DNA from: Cannabis sativa
Lineage: Eukaryota; Streptophyta; Magnoliopsida; Rosales; Cannabaceae
NCBI RefSeq assembly: GCF_029168945.1
Contig: NC_083604.1
Location: 32,297,686 to 32,361,685 of the forward strand
DNA: 64,000 nt
Reading direction: 5' to 3'
Shown here: positions 35,337 to 46,997 of the stretch, in pieces
How the letters are laid out: each line of letters begins with the position of its first letter
Position numbering within the stretch: the stretch's first letter is position 1
Notes under the pieces: model-generated
Seen by the model: the letters and a program-made list of their open reading frames with translations, nothing else
Told to the model about the DNA's origin: nothing
The model's database searches: none
Program-made: the position numbers and the translations under genes

Positions 35337-36152
35337 GTTGAAACCTAATTTTTCAAAATTGTAGGTTTAATTTTAAATATTTTAAATTTTTTAATTTCGA
35401 TTTTTTTTAAAATTTTCGAAAATAATTTTTTTTATTTAATTAATTATTTTTTCGAAATTATTTATTTAAAATTAAATAAATCCTACATCCAACTATCCAG
35501 CTAACCTTGTTGCAGGAGTATATGTTTTAGCTTGTTTGTAAGTTTTCAAAACCTATTATTGCTTGATTGCAAATAGCCATGGTTAACCTTTTGCCAGATC
35601 TAATGATCTGATGGCTCCCTTGGTCAAGTAAATAATTTGTAACAGGTATATTTACAATCTTCTTTCATCTGTGTATGACCTAGCAACATGATAGGATCCA
35701 TCCAAATTGTGTGCCTGTGTGAGCCTATGTCTTTAATTTCATTATAGATGCATATAGGTTGTTGTTGCTAAACAAAATGTCATAGTTCTTGATAGATTTT
35801 ATTTAGGCCCATTTAGTTTTTGGGCCTATTCAATTAATAACAGTTGTTCATTTTAAGGTTAAATTCCTCTCTTTTGGCCCTTGTGTGAGAGTTGGGAGCC
35901 ATAGTAGTGGGTACGACATACTGAACCCAGCACCCCCTCACATGAACCACTCCAATTGTGAAGGCCCATTTGCCTGATTTGAATAACTGTACTAGGTTAA
36001 TTAAATTAGTTTAACCTAATAAAATTGATTAGCAACATAATTAATTTCATTTATTTTGAAATTAATTTAAGAAAATCAAAGTTTAAAGAATTTTTTATTC
36101 TAAGCTAAACTATATGTATTTTCTTGTATTTAATTAAATATAGAATTATAAC
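35337..36152 (+). other. Leader of the second copia element, middle block
   Basis: Non-coding and collinear with the reverse complement of about 15070-15830. It includes a conserved stretch with GGCCCATTT, GTGTGAGAGTTGGGAGCC and GTGGGTACGACATACTGAAC (35870-35990). A plausible 3' splice site (CTTGTTGCAG, 35507-35516) is present. It ends at the ATAAC target site (36148-36152) of the Tat element. Confidence 0.85.
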
Positions 36153-36930
36153 TGTTGACCGAGATTTTCGGCAACTAATAAAATATTATAAAATTACCGA
36201 GCTGTAAGAAAGTGAGAGAAGGATTTTTACGTGGTTGGGGCGTTAATGAGCCTTAGTCCACGAGTCTTTGTTATTTATGGATGTATTTAATACAGAGGAT
36301 ATACTTGGGAGAATTTCACCCTTATAAATACAGAGAATGTTCTTGGTGAGTATTTACTCTACTTGCTCATATGCAACCCAAGATTCTCGATCCCATTTAA
36401 TGAGCTTTGAGGGGGTATTTATAGTGTTTTTGGTGGGGTAATCCCTAGAATTGTCCTTACAAGTGTATCTGTAAGTATCCATAAAGTTGGGTATTCCCAA
36501 TGAATATACCATGGGTAATGCATGGTCAAATCCCTAGGTGCTGTAGGGTTTTTATGTGGAATGTCCTTATTGCATTTTGATTGACGTGACTCTTCACAGT
36601 GTAGCCGTCGCTAGACTTAAATGATCATTACTGTGGCACTGCTGGTTGGAGGTTGTGCCGTCAGACTTTATTGCGTGTAGCAGTCCAACACGCTTCCTCC
36701 CATGCGGCATTTAATTCGACTTGATTGCTCAGGAGAAACCTGACACCTCGCGGAGATGCCTTAGCGTTATGTGGGCTTCTGGGAGCATACTTAGCTCCAT
36801 GTGCCTTCTCCGGGACCTAAGTCTTGGACGTTACCTTATGGCATAAAGACTTAGCAAATATTGTGAATTGCTTGATCCACGTGTCCCTGTCTGATTGGTC
36901 CACGTATATTGGGCAAAATTAGGGGCAACA
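36153..36930 (-). repeat. 3' LTR of the Tat element
   Basis: 778 bp, TGTTGACCGAG to GGGGCAACA on the plus strand. On the minus strand the promoter TATAAATACCCC is at about 36413-36424. Near the end facing the antisense gene it carries CACGTG (G-box core, about 36879-36884) and a GATTGG/CCAAT motif (about 36893), which might serve both directions. Confidence 0.93.
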
Positions 36931-36945
36931 TTTACCCCCCAAGCC
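36931..36945 (-). promoter_or_regulatory. Polypurine tract of the Tat element
   Basis: On the minus strand GGCTTGGGGGGTAAA directly precedes the 3' LTR, confirming minus orientation of gag-pol and the left LTR as the 3' one. Confidence 0.8.
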
Positions 36946-37262
36946 TTATTTATTTGAAAAATGAAACAAGGCTTGTTCAAGTGCCTCCGGTTGACTCCTC
37001 GGTTTCCTGGCACGGGCTTTGAGCGCGTGAGGGTGTATTTAATGATGGCATTTAATGCAGCGATTCACTTTTCGCAGAGGTCGATTCCTTTCACGCCCGT
37101 TGATTGATACGGCGCATTAATGGTGTCAGACGGATACTCAAGCGTTTCCACCACCTTTATTGTAAATCAATCTGGTCCGTTGATCTTTGGGCATTTGAAT
37201 TGTGCGCTTCCCTCACCGTTCGATTGGTAGGTGATGACGCCTGTTTCTCATGCATTTTTGCC

Positions 37263-37270
37263 TATAAAAG
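37263..37270 (+). promoter_or_regulatory. TATA box of the antisense gene
   Basis: TATAAAAG lies in the plus-strand direction about 330 bp inside the 3' LTR boundary. It is followed by a pyrimidine-rich sequence suitable as transcription start (about 37295) and, further on, by an intron donor and the first ATG. Its position relative to these signals makes a real core promoter likely, though expression is not shown by sequence. Confidence 0.6.
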
Positions 37271-37294
37271 CCACCACCTTTTCTTCATATCGGT

Positions 37295-37919
37295 TACTTC
37301 CCATTTCTTGCCAACTTTGCTCAAATTTCCTCGAGAGAAAATTCTCAGACCTAGAACAAGGCCTTCAAACACTTTGCAATTTTCCCAGTTCTTCTTCGCT
37401 CGTTGCTACCAGTCCTTCTCGTCTTTACTCGACTTGCAGCAGGACCCCCAGTTCAACACTTCATCGTAAGTTTTTTGCATCCTTTGCTTTAATGGCATGC
37501 TGTTATTTATCTGTTTGTTCTTTTCTGGGTTTGCATTCGAAATTTCTGGGCATGCAAGTGTTTAAATCCTTCATATAGTCTGTTTGAGTTTACAGCTCTA
37601 GTGATAGGATTGCTATTGTCACGCCTCTGTTGTTATTGTGTACTTTCTTTGTAGAAGGCCATACGTTCTTCATATAATGATTGCTTAGGGCATAGGACAT
37701 ACTCTTTTCTTTCTGCTTTCTTTATCGCGTAAAGCCGTCTTTTATGAATTTACTGCACCCGACACTTGTCCAGGGAATCCCTCCAGGGTTTTTTGTGTGA
37801 CACGTGTCCGGAGGGGGCCTCTTTCCAGCGGTTAGGGGACCCCCATTCCCTTTTTCTTATTTTAGGGTTTGGTATGGGGCCTAACTGCTGGAATCTTACT
37901 CTTTTTACAAAATAGAAAA
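37295..37919 (+). other. 5'UTR of the antisense gene with a putative intron
   Basis: The untranslated exon ends at 37465 (CATC|GTAAGTTTTTTGC). A T-rich intron of about 450 bp follows, ending ACAAAATAG at 37915. The next exon begins AAAAATGTC with the coding start at 37920. The donor fits the plant consensus and the ATG context is good. A leader intron is common in plant genes and often raises expression. The intron boundaries are predicted, not demonstrated. Confidence 0.55.
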
Positions 37920-38030
37920 ATGTCTGCTTCTGGCTCAAAGTCATCAAAGAGAAGTGGTAAGCGCATGGCCACCCTTGAAGAGGTCTCCCTGGGACCCGTT
38001 GCCCAGGAGGGGTATAAGTCCCGGGCGACC
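37920..38030 (+). pseudogene. Antisense Tat gene, first coding exon (5' piece)
   Basis: Codes for the start MSASGSKSSKRSGKRMATLE, a Ser/Lys/Arg-rich N-terminus, and continues to 38030, where the Tekay-like element is inserted. The frame resumes across the duplicated target (CGACC at 38026-38030, CGACT at 53015-53019) at 53020, exactly in phase. This shows that the insertion split a single exon. Confidence 0.82.
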
Positions 38031-38604
38031 TGTAACACCCTAACTAACATAGGCGTATTACGTGATTTTTAAACATGCTGTGCAGCTCGTTGCTAGTCAA
38101 CGAGGTTTATGGAAAACGTGATTAATTAAAATTTTTGCTTTTTCATTAAACTTATAAAATAATATTACAAAAGGCTCGGGATCCCGCTTACAAAATCATT
38201 TACAAAAAGAGTTAACTGTTTATACAAAATAATTGTCGCCTAGCGACTAGTTACAAAATCAGCCTTGCTGTCCCGAGGATCGTACTCTCCAAGCCTAACC
38301 ACCCCGATATGTACAACCTTCATATGCTCGCTCACGGTCCATCAGCTTTAGCCTTGCCTTTACCTACACATAAACGTAGAACTGTGAGTCAACAGACTCA
38401 GTAAGAAAAGCATAATAATATTCATACATAAAACCCGGTCATGATCAGACGCCCATACCCCTGATCATAACCCTAACTGCGTGTCCAACACGATACTGAG
38501 TCCCACTACTGTCGTGTCCAACACGGTACTGAGTCACTACTGCCGTGTCCAACACGGTACTGAGTTCTGAACGTTCATAGGGACGGTACTATTGACAAGT
38601 AACA

Positions 38605-38836
38605 GCCTGATCGGTCAAACCGGTCATACTCCGGCTGCTGGTCATACTCCAGCCTGTACCGACGTGTTACAGTATCCTCATGATCGGTCGAACCGGTCAT
38701 ACTCTGGCTGCTGGTCATACTCCAGCCTGTACCGACGGGATACGTCAATAGTACGGAACCACCAACCAAGTGTCAGCCTGATCGGTCGAACCGGTCATAC
38801 TCCGGCTGCTGGTCATACTCCAGCCTGTACCGACGT
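38605..38836. repeat. Tandem repeat in LTR, 3 units
   Basis: Three units, each containing CCTGATCGGTCGAACCGGTC, then ACTCCGGCTGCTGGTCATAC and GCCTGTACCGACG. They begin near 38605, 38688 and 38777. The 5' LTR has the same array at 51231-51462. Distantly related single units are seen near 2530-2640 and 4450-4590 in the other subgroup, so the triplication is specific to this subgroup. Confidence 0.8.
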
Positions 38837-39166
38837 GACAGGGTTGGATGGTTCGAAGCCAACATACATAACTAATGTAATCTAACAGGCTTCCTACATG
38901 CACGCTGAACATATAATCTACATATGCATACTGTTATACTAATCTTACCTGGATTCCGAATTCAGGTGTGCCGGTCAACCTGACTGGAACTTTAACTGCG
39001 CGGCGGATTACAGGCTCCTAAACCATAAAAATCACAACACTATAAGTGACACGCTAAATCACTTCCCGGGGACTTAAACTAGGAACTAAAAGTTTCCCTA
39101 TCGATAAAAAGCATGGCAATACCCCCTAAAACATAAAATCGAGAGAATCCAGGGTTTCAGAATTTT

Positions 39167-39262
39167 CCCCAACCGGTAGACCGGTTGCCCAACCGGAATT
39201 TCGGTTCTGGGAAAATTCAGAACCCCATCCGGAATTCCGGATTCACAACCGGAATTCCGGTT
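39167..39262. repeat. Cluster of CCGG palindromes in LTR
   Basis: Perfect palindromes ATCCGGAATTCCGGAT (39227-39242) and AACCGGAATTCCGGTT (39247-39262), a one-mismatch copy at 39191-39206, and a shorter inverted repeat ACCGGTAGACCGGT just before. The 5' LTR keeps all three long ones perfect (51817-51832, 51853-51868, 51873-51888). Confidence 0.8.
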
Positions 39263-40389
39263 CCTCGCATGCAGCAAACATAAAAAATCCATATCTTGCT
39301 CAAATCAACTCCAAATCAAGTGAAACCTTCCAGACCTGTTCTATATATCCCCTAGAACATTTCTAAAGCTTCAAAACCACCCAGAAAGCACAATAGCGAA
39401 AATCACCATTAAAGCTCAAGCTTTGAGTTCTAAACTCAAACTTGAGTAAAATCACCTAACATGCATTCAATCTATGCTTCAAACTCATAATCAAGCTTAA
39501 AACAACTTCAGAAACTGGAATCCAACTCATGCAAACACAACAGCCACCAAAACCTCAATTTTTCTTTGAAAACCCAAGCTTTTTACATAGAAAATCTATC
39601 CAACTAGAACAAGAAATTCAAGCATGCAATTCAATCTAATTAAACATACTTAACTCAACATTTTAATCAAGGAAACAACAACAACAATAAACAGCAGCAA
39701 CATCACCAAAATCATCATGCATTACTCAACTTTTCATTAAAAATTTCAAGAAAACAAAGTAAGAAACTAAACAAAGAAATACCTCAATTAGAATCACTTT
39801 GATCTTGCTAAAAACCACTTGAATCAACCAAGAAAACCCAGCCCTTTGCACACCCCAAACCAGCCGAGAGAGAGAGGAAAAGAGAGAGAAAAGCTTTTCC
39901 AATTTTTTTCTATTTTTAAACTTTGTAATTTTTTTGTTAAAATGAAATAAAATCTCTTAACATATATCAATTCATTCAGCCAACACTTAGAGAAAATAAA
40001 CACTTATTTTTCAATTAATAACTGACTAGAAGACAAAATACTAATGGGGCAAAAAGACCATTTTCCCCTCCACACTAAAACCACATAAATCACACCAAAG
40101 GGGTATTTTTGGGAAATTCTAAATTCTCGGCCATTCCTGACATTCCCAATGTCTAATAAACCGTCCCAAACTACTAACATACTAAGTTGTGATTTCTACT
40201 GAGCCAAACACCGAGTTCCAAAATACCGGGCACCGAAAATGCAAAATATGAAAACTACTGAATGACATAGCAATGCATTTCTGAATTCAATAAATAACAG
40301 TATAATAAATTATTTAAATAGCTATAAATAATTTCATAATTAAACGTGATTAACTGCTAATTTCCAAATTAAACTAAGCGGTCTTTACA

Positions 40390-40404
40390 ACTATCCCCCC
40401 CTTA
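40390..40404 (-). promoter_or_regulatory. Polypurine tract
   Basis: The minus strand reads a run of G flanked by AA and ATAGT directly before the 3' LTR, equivalent to 33525-33538 of the plus-strand relative. Confidence 0.88.
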
Positions 40405-41527
40405 AAAGGATTTCGTCCCCGAAATCTAACCTGAATAACTCTGGATATTGAGCTCTCATATCTGACTCTAGCTCCCAGGTGGCTTCCTCCACCTTGCTGT
40501 TTCTCCAGAGAACCTTGACCAATGCTATGGTCTTATTCCGAAGGACTTTATCCTTTCTATCCAGGATCTTCACTGGTTGTTCTTCATAAGTCATGTCTGG
40601 CTGTAGTTCTAGGCCCTCATAACTGAGTATATGAGAGGGATCTGAAACGTATTTTCTCAACATCGAGACATGGAATACGTTGTGAACTGCTGATAAAGCT
40701 GGAGGCAATGCTAACCGGTATGCCACTTGATCTATCTTCTCGAGAATCTCGAAAGGTCCTGTAAATCTAGGGCATAACTTGCCTCTTTTCCTGAAACGTT
40801 TGATCCCCTTCATCGGAGATACCCGTAAAAACACATGGTCCCCTACTTGGAACTCAACATCTCTGCGTTTCGGATCTGCGTAACTCTTCTGTCTGCTCTG
40901 TGAGGCAAGCATTCTAGCTTTTATCTTCTCTATTGCCTCATTGGTCCGCTGCACTGACTCTGGACCTAGGTATTTCCTCTCCCCTGTCTCATCCCAGTGG
41001 ATGGGAGACCTACATTTCCTACCGTATAACAGTTCATAGGGAGCCATCCCTATCGTACTCTGGTAACTGTTGTTGTAAGAAAATTCTATCAACGGTAGAT
41101 ATTTATTCCATGAGCCTTCAAAATCCATAACACAGGCTCGCAACATGTCCTCCAATATCTGAATTGTCCTTTCGGACTGACCATCTGTCTGAGGATGGAA
41201 TCCTGTACTAAATTTCAGCTTTGTACCCATTGCTCGTTGCAAACTCTGCCAAAATTTGGAGGTGAACTTCGGATCCCTATCCGAAACTATAGACTTCGGT
41301 ACCCCGTGAAGTCTTACTATCTCTCTGACATACAACTCTGCCAACTGATCCACTGTAAATGTTGTTCTAACCGGCAGAAAATGAGCAGATTTCGTGAATC
41401 GATCCACCACTACCCAGATGGAATCAAACAAACCCGTGGTCCTAGGTAATCCGACCACAAAATCCATTGTGATATCTTCCCACTTCCATTCTGGTAGGGT
41501 TAGAGGCTGCAACAACCCTGCTGGTCT
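40391..41527 (-). pseudogene. Integrase core and chromodomain-like tail
   Basis: 375 residues with the first catalytic Asp in MDFVVGLPRT, the second in VSDRDPKFTSKFW and the Glu in TDGQSERTIQ, so all three catalytic residues are present. The C-terminal part has GPFEILEKIDQVAYRLALPP and ILDRKDKVLRNKTIALVKVL. The usual stop after YPELFR is lost (TTA instead of TAA), so the frame runs on through the polypurine tract to a TAG at the LTR edge. It is cut off from the upstream half by an in-frame TAG at 41528, most simply a Gln codon changed by C to T. Confidence 0.9.
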
Positions 41528-42451
41528 CTAATGTTCAGCCTTAATCTGCTGACAAGTGAGGCATCTCGATACGAATTCTACCAAATTCTTCTTCATACCG
41601 CTCCACCAGAAGTACGGTTTCAAATCTTGGTACATCTTAGTGGTGCCGGGATGCAGAGAATACGGGGTAGAATGAGCCTCATCAAAGATCTCATTCCTAT
41701 GTTCCACACTATTCAGAACACAAACCCTAGCTTTATACAAAAGCATCCCGCTGTCTGACACTGAAAAGTCCTTGGCTTGACCAGCCAACACTTCATCTCT
41801 GATCCTCACTAACTCTGGATCCGTCATCTGAGCGACTTTTATTCTTTCCAACAGGTCAGATTGCAGCGTTAAGTTGTGAAGCTGACCTACCACAAACTCA
41901 ATGCTGGATCTAACCGTATCCTCTGCTAGCTGAGGTGAAATCTGAACCATACTAGCTACTTGCCCGGGACCCTTTCTGCTCAGGGCATCGGCCACTACAT
42001 TGGCCTTTCCGGGGTGATAGAGGATCTCACAGTCGTAATCTTTCACTAATTCCAACCAACGCCTTTGTCTCATATTCAAATCCTTCTGAGTAAAGAAATA
42101 CTTGAGACTTTTATGGTCGGTAAAGATTTCACACTTTTCCCCGTAAAGGTAATGACGCCAAATCTTCAATGCGAAAACTACCGCGGCCAACTCTAGGTCA
42201 TGAGTCGGGTATCGCTGTTCATAATCCTTTAACTGTCGGGAGGCATAAGCGATAACCCGATCGGCTTGCATCAATACACACCCCAAACCCTGTTTGGATG
42301 TGTCACAATAAACTACGAACTTCTCCTTGTCTGAAGGCAAAGCTAGCACTGGAGCGGTAATCAACCTCTGCTTTAGCTCCTGAAAACTAGCTTCGCACTT
42401 GTCTGACCAAATAAATTGCTGATTCTTCTTTGTAAGCTCGGTTAGGGGCAT
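41528..42451 (-). pseudogene. RNase H and integrase zinc domain
   Basis: 307 residues. RNase H has [20 protein letters not shown] and [17 protein letters not shown]. The spacer to integrase ends with [20 protein letters not shown]. The zinc domain follows with [17 protein letters not shown] and [11 protein letters not shown], ending at the TAG at 41528. It is in a different frame from the RT segment upstream, with the shift in a T-run at about 42450-42465. Confidence 0.9.
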
Positions 42452-43452
42452 TGAAATTTTTGAAACCCTTCCACGAACCTACGGTAGTACCCAGCTAAAC
42501 CCAAGAAGCTTCTGATCTCTGTCACTGTCTTCGGTCTCGGCCAATCCCTGACGGATTCGATCTTCCCAGGATCCACCTTGATCCCATCTTTGCTCACAAT
42601 GTGCCCTAGGAAGGACACCTGAGATAGCCAGAACTCACATTTCTTGAACTTGGCATAAAGCTTATGTTCTCGAAGCCGTTGCAGTACCATCTGAAGATGT
42701 AATTCATGCTCCTCTTCTGATTGAGAGTACACGAGGATGTCGTCAATAAACACAATCACACAGATATTGAGGAAATCCTTGAATACTCTATTCATCAAGT
42801 CCATGAATGCTGCAGGAGCATTGGTTAGTCTGAATGACATAACCAGGAATTCGTAATGTCCATACCTAGTGCGGAAAGCCGTCTTCGGAATGTCCTCCTC
42901 TCGGATTCTCAACTGATGATAACCCGAACGGAGATCAATCTTAGAAAAGACCGTCTTCCCCTGAAGTTGATCGAACAAATCATCGATCCTAGGTAATGGA
43001 TATTTATTCTTCACCGTCAGCTTGTTCAATTCTCTATAGTCGATGCACATCCTCATAGATCCATCCTTCTTCTTGACGAATAAAACCGAGGCTCCCCAGG
43101 GTGACACATTTGGCCGAATAAATCCTATGTCAAGCAACCCTTGGAGCTGAATCTTTAATTCCTCAAGTTCAACTGGAGCCATTCTATATGGGGCTTTGGA
43201 AACCGGTTCCACCCCTGGTGCCAAGTCTATCACAAAGTCAATCTCCCGCTGAGGTGGTAACCCTGGAAGTTCTTCGGGAAAAACATCCAAAAATTCCCGA
43301 ACCACTTTGATGTCCACTGGCCGAATGGTATCTGGCCGAGTGGTGTCCACCACCACGGCCAGAAACCCTAAACAACCGCCATGCAATAAATCTCTAGCTG
43401 ACATGGCCAAAATCACCGGGATCCGGGATCCCTGAACTGAACCAACAAACAC
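42442..43452 (-). pseudogene. Reverse transcriptase
   Basis: 336 residues: the linker after protease ([12 protein letters not shown]), the RT entry ([20 protein letters not shown]), the [15 protein letters not shown] and [12 protein letters not shown] motifs, and the catalytic FIDD in [17 protein letters not shown] change from Gly to Arg occurs in the conserved MSFGLTNAP stretch (here MSFRLTNAP), which may impair activity. It is separated from gag-protease by an in-frame TAA at 43459 and loses frame near 42450. Confidence 0.9.
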
Positions 43453-43458
43453 AAATGG

Positions 43459-45078
43459 TTATTCACTTTCCGGTTGGAAGATCACCATCTTCCTTTTACA
43501 ATCAATGCTCGTCGAATATTTAGATAGGAAATCCATTCCTAAAATAATATCGAACTCTACTAAACTCATCTCTATCAAATCAGCACTTAACTCCCTACCA
43601 TCTATCCTGATCGGCATAGACCTAATCCACCTGTTGGAGATAACCAACTCTCCGCCAGGTAATAGGGTTCCAAACCCTGATTCATATCTATCGTACGGTC
43701 TATCCAATTTACTAAAGACTCTGGCCGCCACATAAGAATGTGTAGCCCCAGAATCAAACAGCACTGAGTAAAGCAAGTTATTAACAGAAAGCTGACCTGT
43801 GACGACTGATCGGCTGGCATCTGCATCAGCCTGAGTGATGGCGAACACCCTGGCTGGAGTGGGTATCGCCGGAGCTCTCGGTGCCTCTGATCGGAGCTGA
43901 GGACAGTCCCTCTTGAAGTGTCCGGGCATGCCACAGTGAAAGCAGCCCAGACCTTTGCACTCACCCCGATGGTGCCTTTTGCAGCTAGGGCACTCGGGAT
44001 AGGAGAATCGGGTCTCAGTACCACCAGGACGACTGCCTCTGTTCTGGTTGCCTCGGAACCTCTTGTTCTGACTCGAGCCACAGGAAGCAGTGGGTGCTCT
44101 CTTCCTCTGATCAACGGCCGAACCACTACTCCCCCTGCTAAAGCCTGATGCAAGAGGGGTCGGAGCCCCGCCACTCGTCGGAGTACTAGCTGACTCCGAC
44201 ATACACCCAACTGCGCCCTCAGCTCGCAGTGCCTTCTCCACCATCTGAGCATAGGTGGTGTTGTCGTCCGTGGTGATCATCAAATCGTGTTTGATCTTCG
44301 CATTTAACCCGTCCAGATACTTCTCTTTCTTGTTGAAGTCGGTTGGCACAATTCCCGAGGCTAACCTCGCCAACCGGTCAAACTGAGTAGTATACCCAGT
44401 TACGCTCATATTCTCACGCTGGGTCAGGTGAGCGAACTCTTTCCTCTTGGCGCTTCTGACCGCCTCATTATAGTACTTGGCGTTGAAGAGTTCCTGAAAC
44501 CTTTCCCAGGTCATGGTGGTGACGTCGTGAATCTGAGACACCATGTCCCACCAGACCAGAGCGTCCTCCTGGAACTGGAAAGTGGCACACACCACTCTAT
44601 CATTACCGGTGACACCCATGAAGTTCAAGATCTTGGTGATCACCGTCAGCCACTGTTCGGCCTTCATCACGTCTGGACCTCCCAAGAAAACCGGAGGTGC
44701 TTGCTTCCGGAACCGTTTATACAGAGGTTCTAATCTATTCGCCGCCACCACTATCTCAGCCTGGGCAGCAGGGGCACGTGCCACTGGAACTACGGGCACT
44801 GGAACTGCAGGAGCACCCTGCTGTCTCAACCTCTGAATCTCGAGGTCTTGTTCTTCTATCCGGGCTTGCATCTCAGCAAACCGAACCTCCCAATTCTGGG
44901 CTCCCTGATCGGCTGGGGGAGCCTGGGCAGCCTGTGGCGGGTTCTCATCACCCCGACAACGAGCCCTGCCTCGGGGACCTCTACCTCGGCCCCTAACTGG
45001 CGGGGGAAACTGAGCTCCCTGACCTTGATTCGACCCTACTGAGTTTCCCTGACTCCTGGTGGTCCGCCTGGCGTCCAT
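43459..45078 (-). pseudogene. Gag and protease
   Basis: 539 residues, open throughout. The N-terminus (MDARRTTRSQGNSVGSNQGQ) is Arg/Gly-rich, followed by a short coiled-coil-like stretch near 70-90. The capsid domain spans about 120-300 with QEDALVWWDMVSQIHDVTTM, and a zinc knuckle CFHCGMPGHFKRDC lies near 390. The aspartic protease [18 protein letters not shown] is near 450. Gag forms the particle and binds RNA; the protease would cleave the polyprotein. A TAA at 43459 ends it before RT in what should be one continuous frame. Confidence 0.92.
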
Positions 45079-45335
45079 CTAGTTAGAACCGCCTGCGAAA
45101 CCAAGAGTTGGCATATCAGGTCGTATTCAAGAAGAGCTTACTAATTCCGCTTAATTTGGAAATTGAAAACGAAACATGCGCCTATTCTACTATCAGGCTA
45201 CTAACATGCTTCCTAACAGGCTTTTCTTTTTCATAAATAAATAAATAAACTACTAAAGCAATAAAGGCTTACTGAACCGTGAAACGAGCTAACTGCTGAT
45301 GATGATTGTACATGTCGTGACGATCTTCAGAAGAC
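45079..45335 (-). other. Leader of the inserted Tekay-like element, first part
   Basis: Untranslated leader upstream of gag. It aligns with 3628-3900 of the older relative and is cut at 45335 by the Athila-derived element; the rest, with the primer site, is at 50627-50655. Confidence 0.85.
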
Positions 45336-46704
45336 TGTTAGGCTATTTTTAGCCTAAGTTTTGGATCACATTTTATAGTTATTTTTCTTCTTTATTATTG
45401 TTTTTGGAATAGAATTACGCTTGTTTTCTTTGGTTTCAGGTTTCAACACTTGGAATGTATAAATTGGACAAATTTCGGAAAACAGTGATCTATAAAATAG
45501 AGAAAATTTTGAAAGAGAATAAAGCTGAAACTTCAAGCCTAAATTCGACTATGTTCTGATCATATTTTGGAAAAAGTCAAAACATAAAAGTTTTAGATCT
45601 CTTTCTTATCTTTCCAACGCATCTTGAATCAGCCCATTTGGAGTTCGTATGAGAAAGTTATGCCCATTTTACTAAAAGATGTCGAAGCTGAAAATTCCAT
45701 CTCGCCGCGGCGAGATTTCCATGGCCGCGGCTAGAAAGTCTGGGCAGAAACGTAGTTTTTTGATGCACTTTTGGCCGCGGCGAGACCACTTTTGGCCGCG
45801 GCGAGCGTCCGTACGGTCAGGGGTATTTTTGTCCAACGAACCCTAAAAATTAGATATAAATAGAAAACTGCGATTGGAAGTCAAGGGAAGCGATTTGGAA
45901 CCCTAAAACACATCAGAAAGCGGCAGGAAGAGCAGAAGAAATCAAAGTGAAGATCCAGAGTCAATCCACCAACAGTTTTTTTCTTTATTCCTCTTTAATT
46001 TATTTATGTTGAATATTGCTATAGGAATGGTTATGGATTTGTTTCTGAACTAAATTTCCCATTTAGGGAGGATGATGATTGTTGTTTAATGTTTTGCCTA
46101 GTTAATGTTTAATTACCATTCCTCAATTCTTGTGTGTGAAATTATCTTAATTTGTTCTTAATTTCATGTTTAAGATTGATCACCTTGTGCATGCTCTATG
46201 ATCTCAATTCGAAATCTGAAAAGTGAGAATTGAGAATGCTAAAATTAAGATAATCAATGTTCTATGTGAAACGAAAGTATTTGCATGACTTATGTGACGA
46301 GTAGATTATTGCTTAATGCTGATTTCATGTTAGTTTAATTAAGGAATTAATTAGATAACATGTGATTTAGAATCTAGAAGATCTGAAAGGAGCTAGGTTA
46401 TTTCATAATCTGTCATTCACTCCAAGAATAGGATAGTAATTAAGCATTAACGATTTGGGTAAACAACAACAGGATTCTCCTCCCTATTGTCTCATCTTGC
46501 TCAACTTTAAATTGTGTTATTAAGTTTTCTGAATTTCTTTCATATTTTACTGTTTTTAAATCATAATTGCTTTCGATTTACCGAATAGAATCATAAGTAT
46601 AATTTAGTGGTACTTGATCCAATTCCCTGTGGGATCGACCTCACCTGTGTGAGATTTACTACTTGATTGCGTATACTTGCGTAGTGTTTAAAATTATAGC
46701 AACA
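45336..46704 (+). repeat. 5' LTR of the Athila-derived element
   Basis: 1369 bp, TGTTAGGCTA to ATAGCAACA. It contains, in order, a reverse-oriented copy of the roughly 105-bp module (45577-45679), a cluster of GC-rich GGCCGCGGC units with the perfect palindrome CTCGCCGCGGCGAG (45701-45714), and a TATA box TATAAATAG (45855-45863). These features suggest the regulatory part lies at 45550-45860 and transcription starts near 45890. Confidence 0.95.
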
Positions 46705-46709
46705 AGTTT

Positions 46710-46731
46710 TTGGCGCCGTTGATTCTTAGGG
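46710..46731 (+). promoter_or_regulatory. Primer binding site, Asp tRNA type
   Basis: TGGCGCCGTTG begins five bases after the LTR. These 11 bases are complementary to the 3' end of plant Asp tRNA, the primer typical of Athila elements; the downstream half of the usual site has drifted. This ties the element to Athila independently of the coding part. Confidence 0.75.
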
Positions 46732-46997
46732 GAATTGTATAAAGATTGATATTACATAAAATTATACTAACTTCTACTTTGGTTAATTTTTTTTGCTTAT
46801 TTCTAATCTGTTTCTTTTAGATTAAATTTTGTAATATTATTAAAAATTAAATTTTGTTCTAATTTAGTTTTTCTTTTTAGTTTTAGTATTAATTTTGTTG
46901 TTTCAAATTTTTATCTTTTTAGTATTAATTTAGTTTTATTTTTCTTTTAATTTTACTAATGTGTTACTTATGAGTTTGACCTGCAAGATAAATCCAG

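Larger units (their letters stand above)
38031..40389 (-). repeat. 3' LTR of the inserted Tekay-like element
   Basis: 2359 bp, TGTAACACCC to GTCTTTACA. It contains a three-copy dyad array (38479-38558), a tandem repeat of roughly 60-80 bp with CGGTCATACTCCGGCTGCTG (38605-38836), and a cluster of CCGG palindromes (39167-39262). It differs from the 5' LTR by scattered substitutions, of the order of two percent by eye. Confidence 0.95.

Noticed and set aside
38605..38836. CRISPR-like array
   Set aside because: The units are contiguous tandem repeats in a plant LTR, without unique equal-length spacers or cas genes.
43602..44252. 216-codon minus-strand frame overlapping gag of the inserted Tekay-like element
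   Set aside because: Different frame from the real gag (43459-45078), without zinc knuckle or protease text; a by-product of GC-rich coding sequence.
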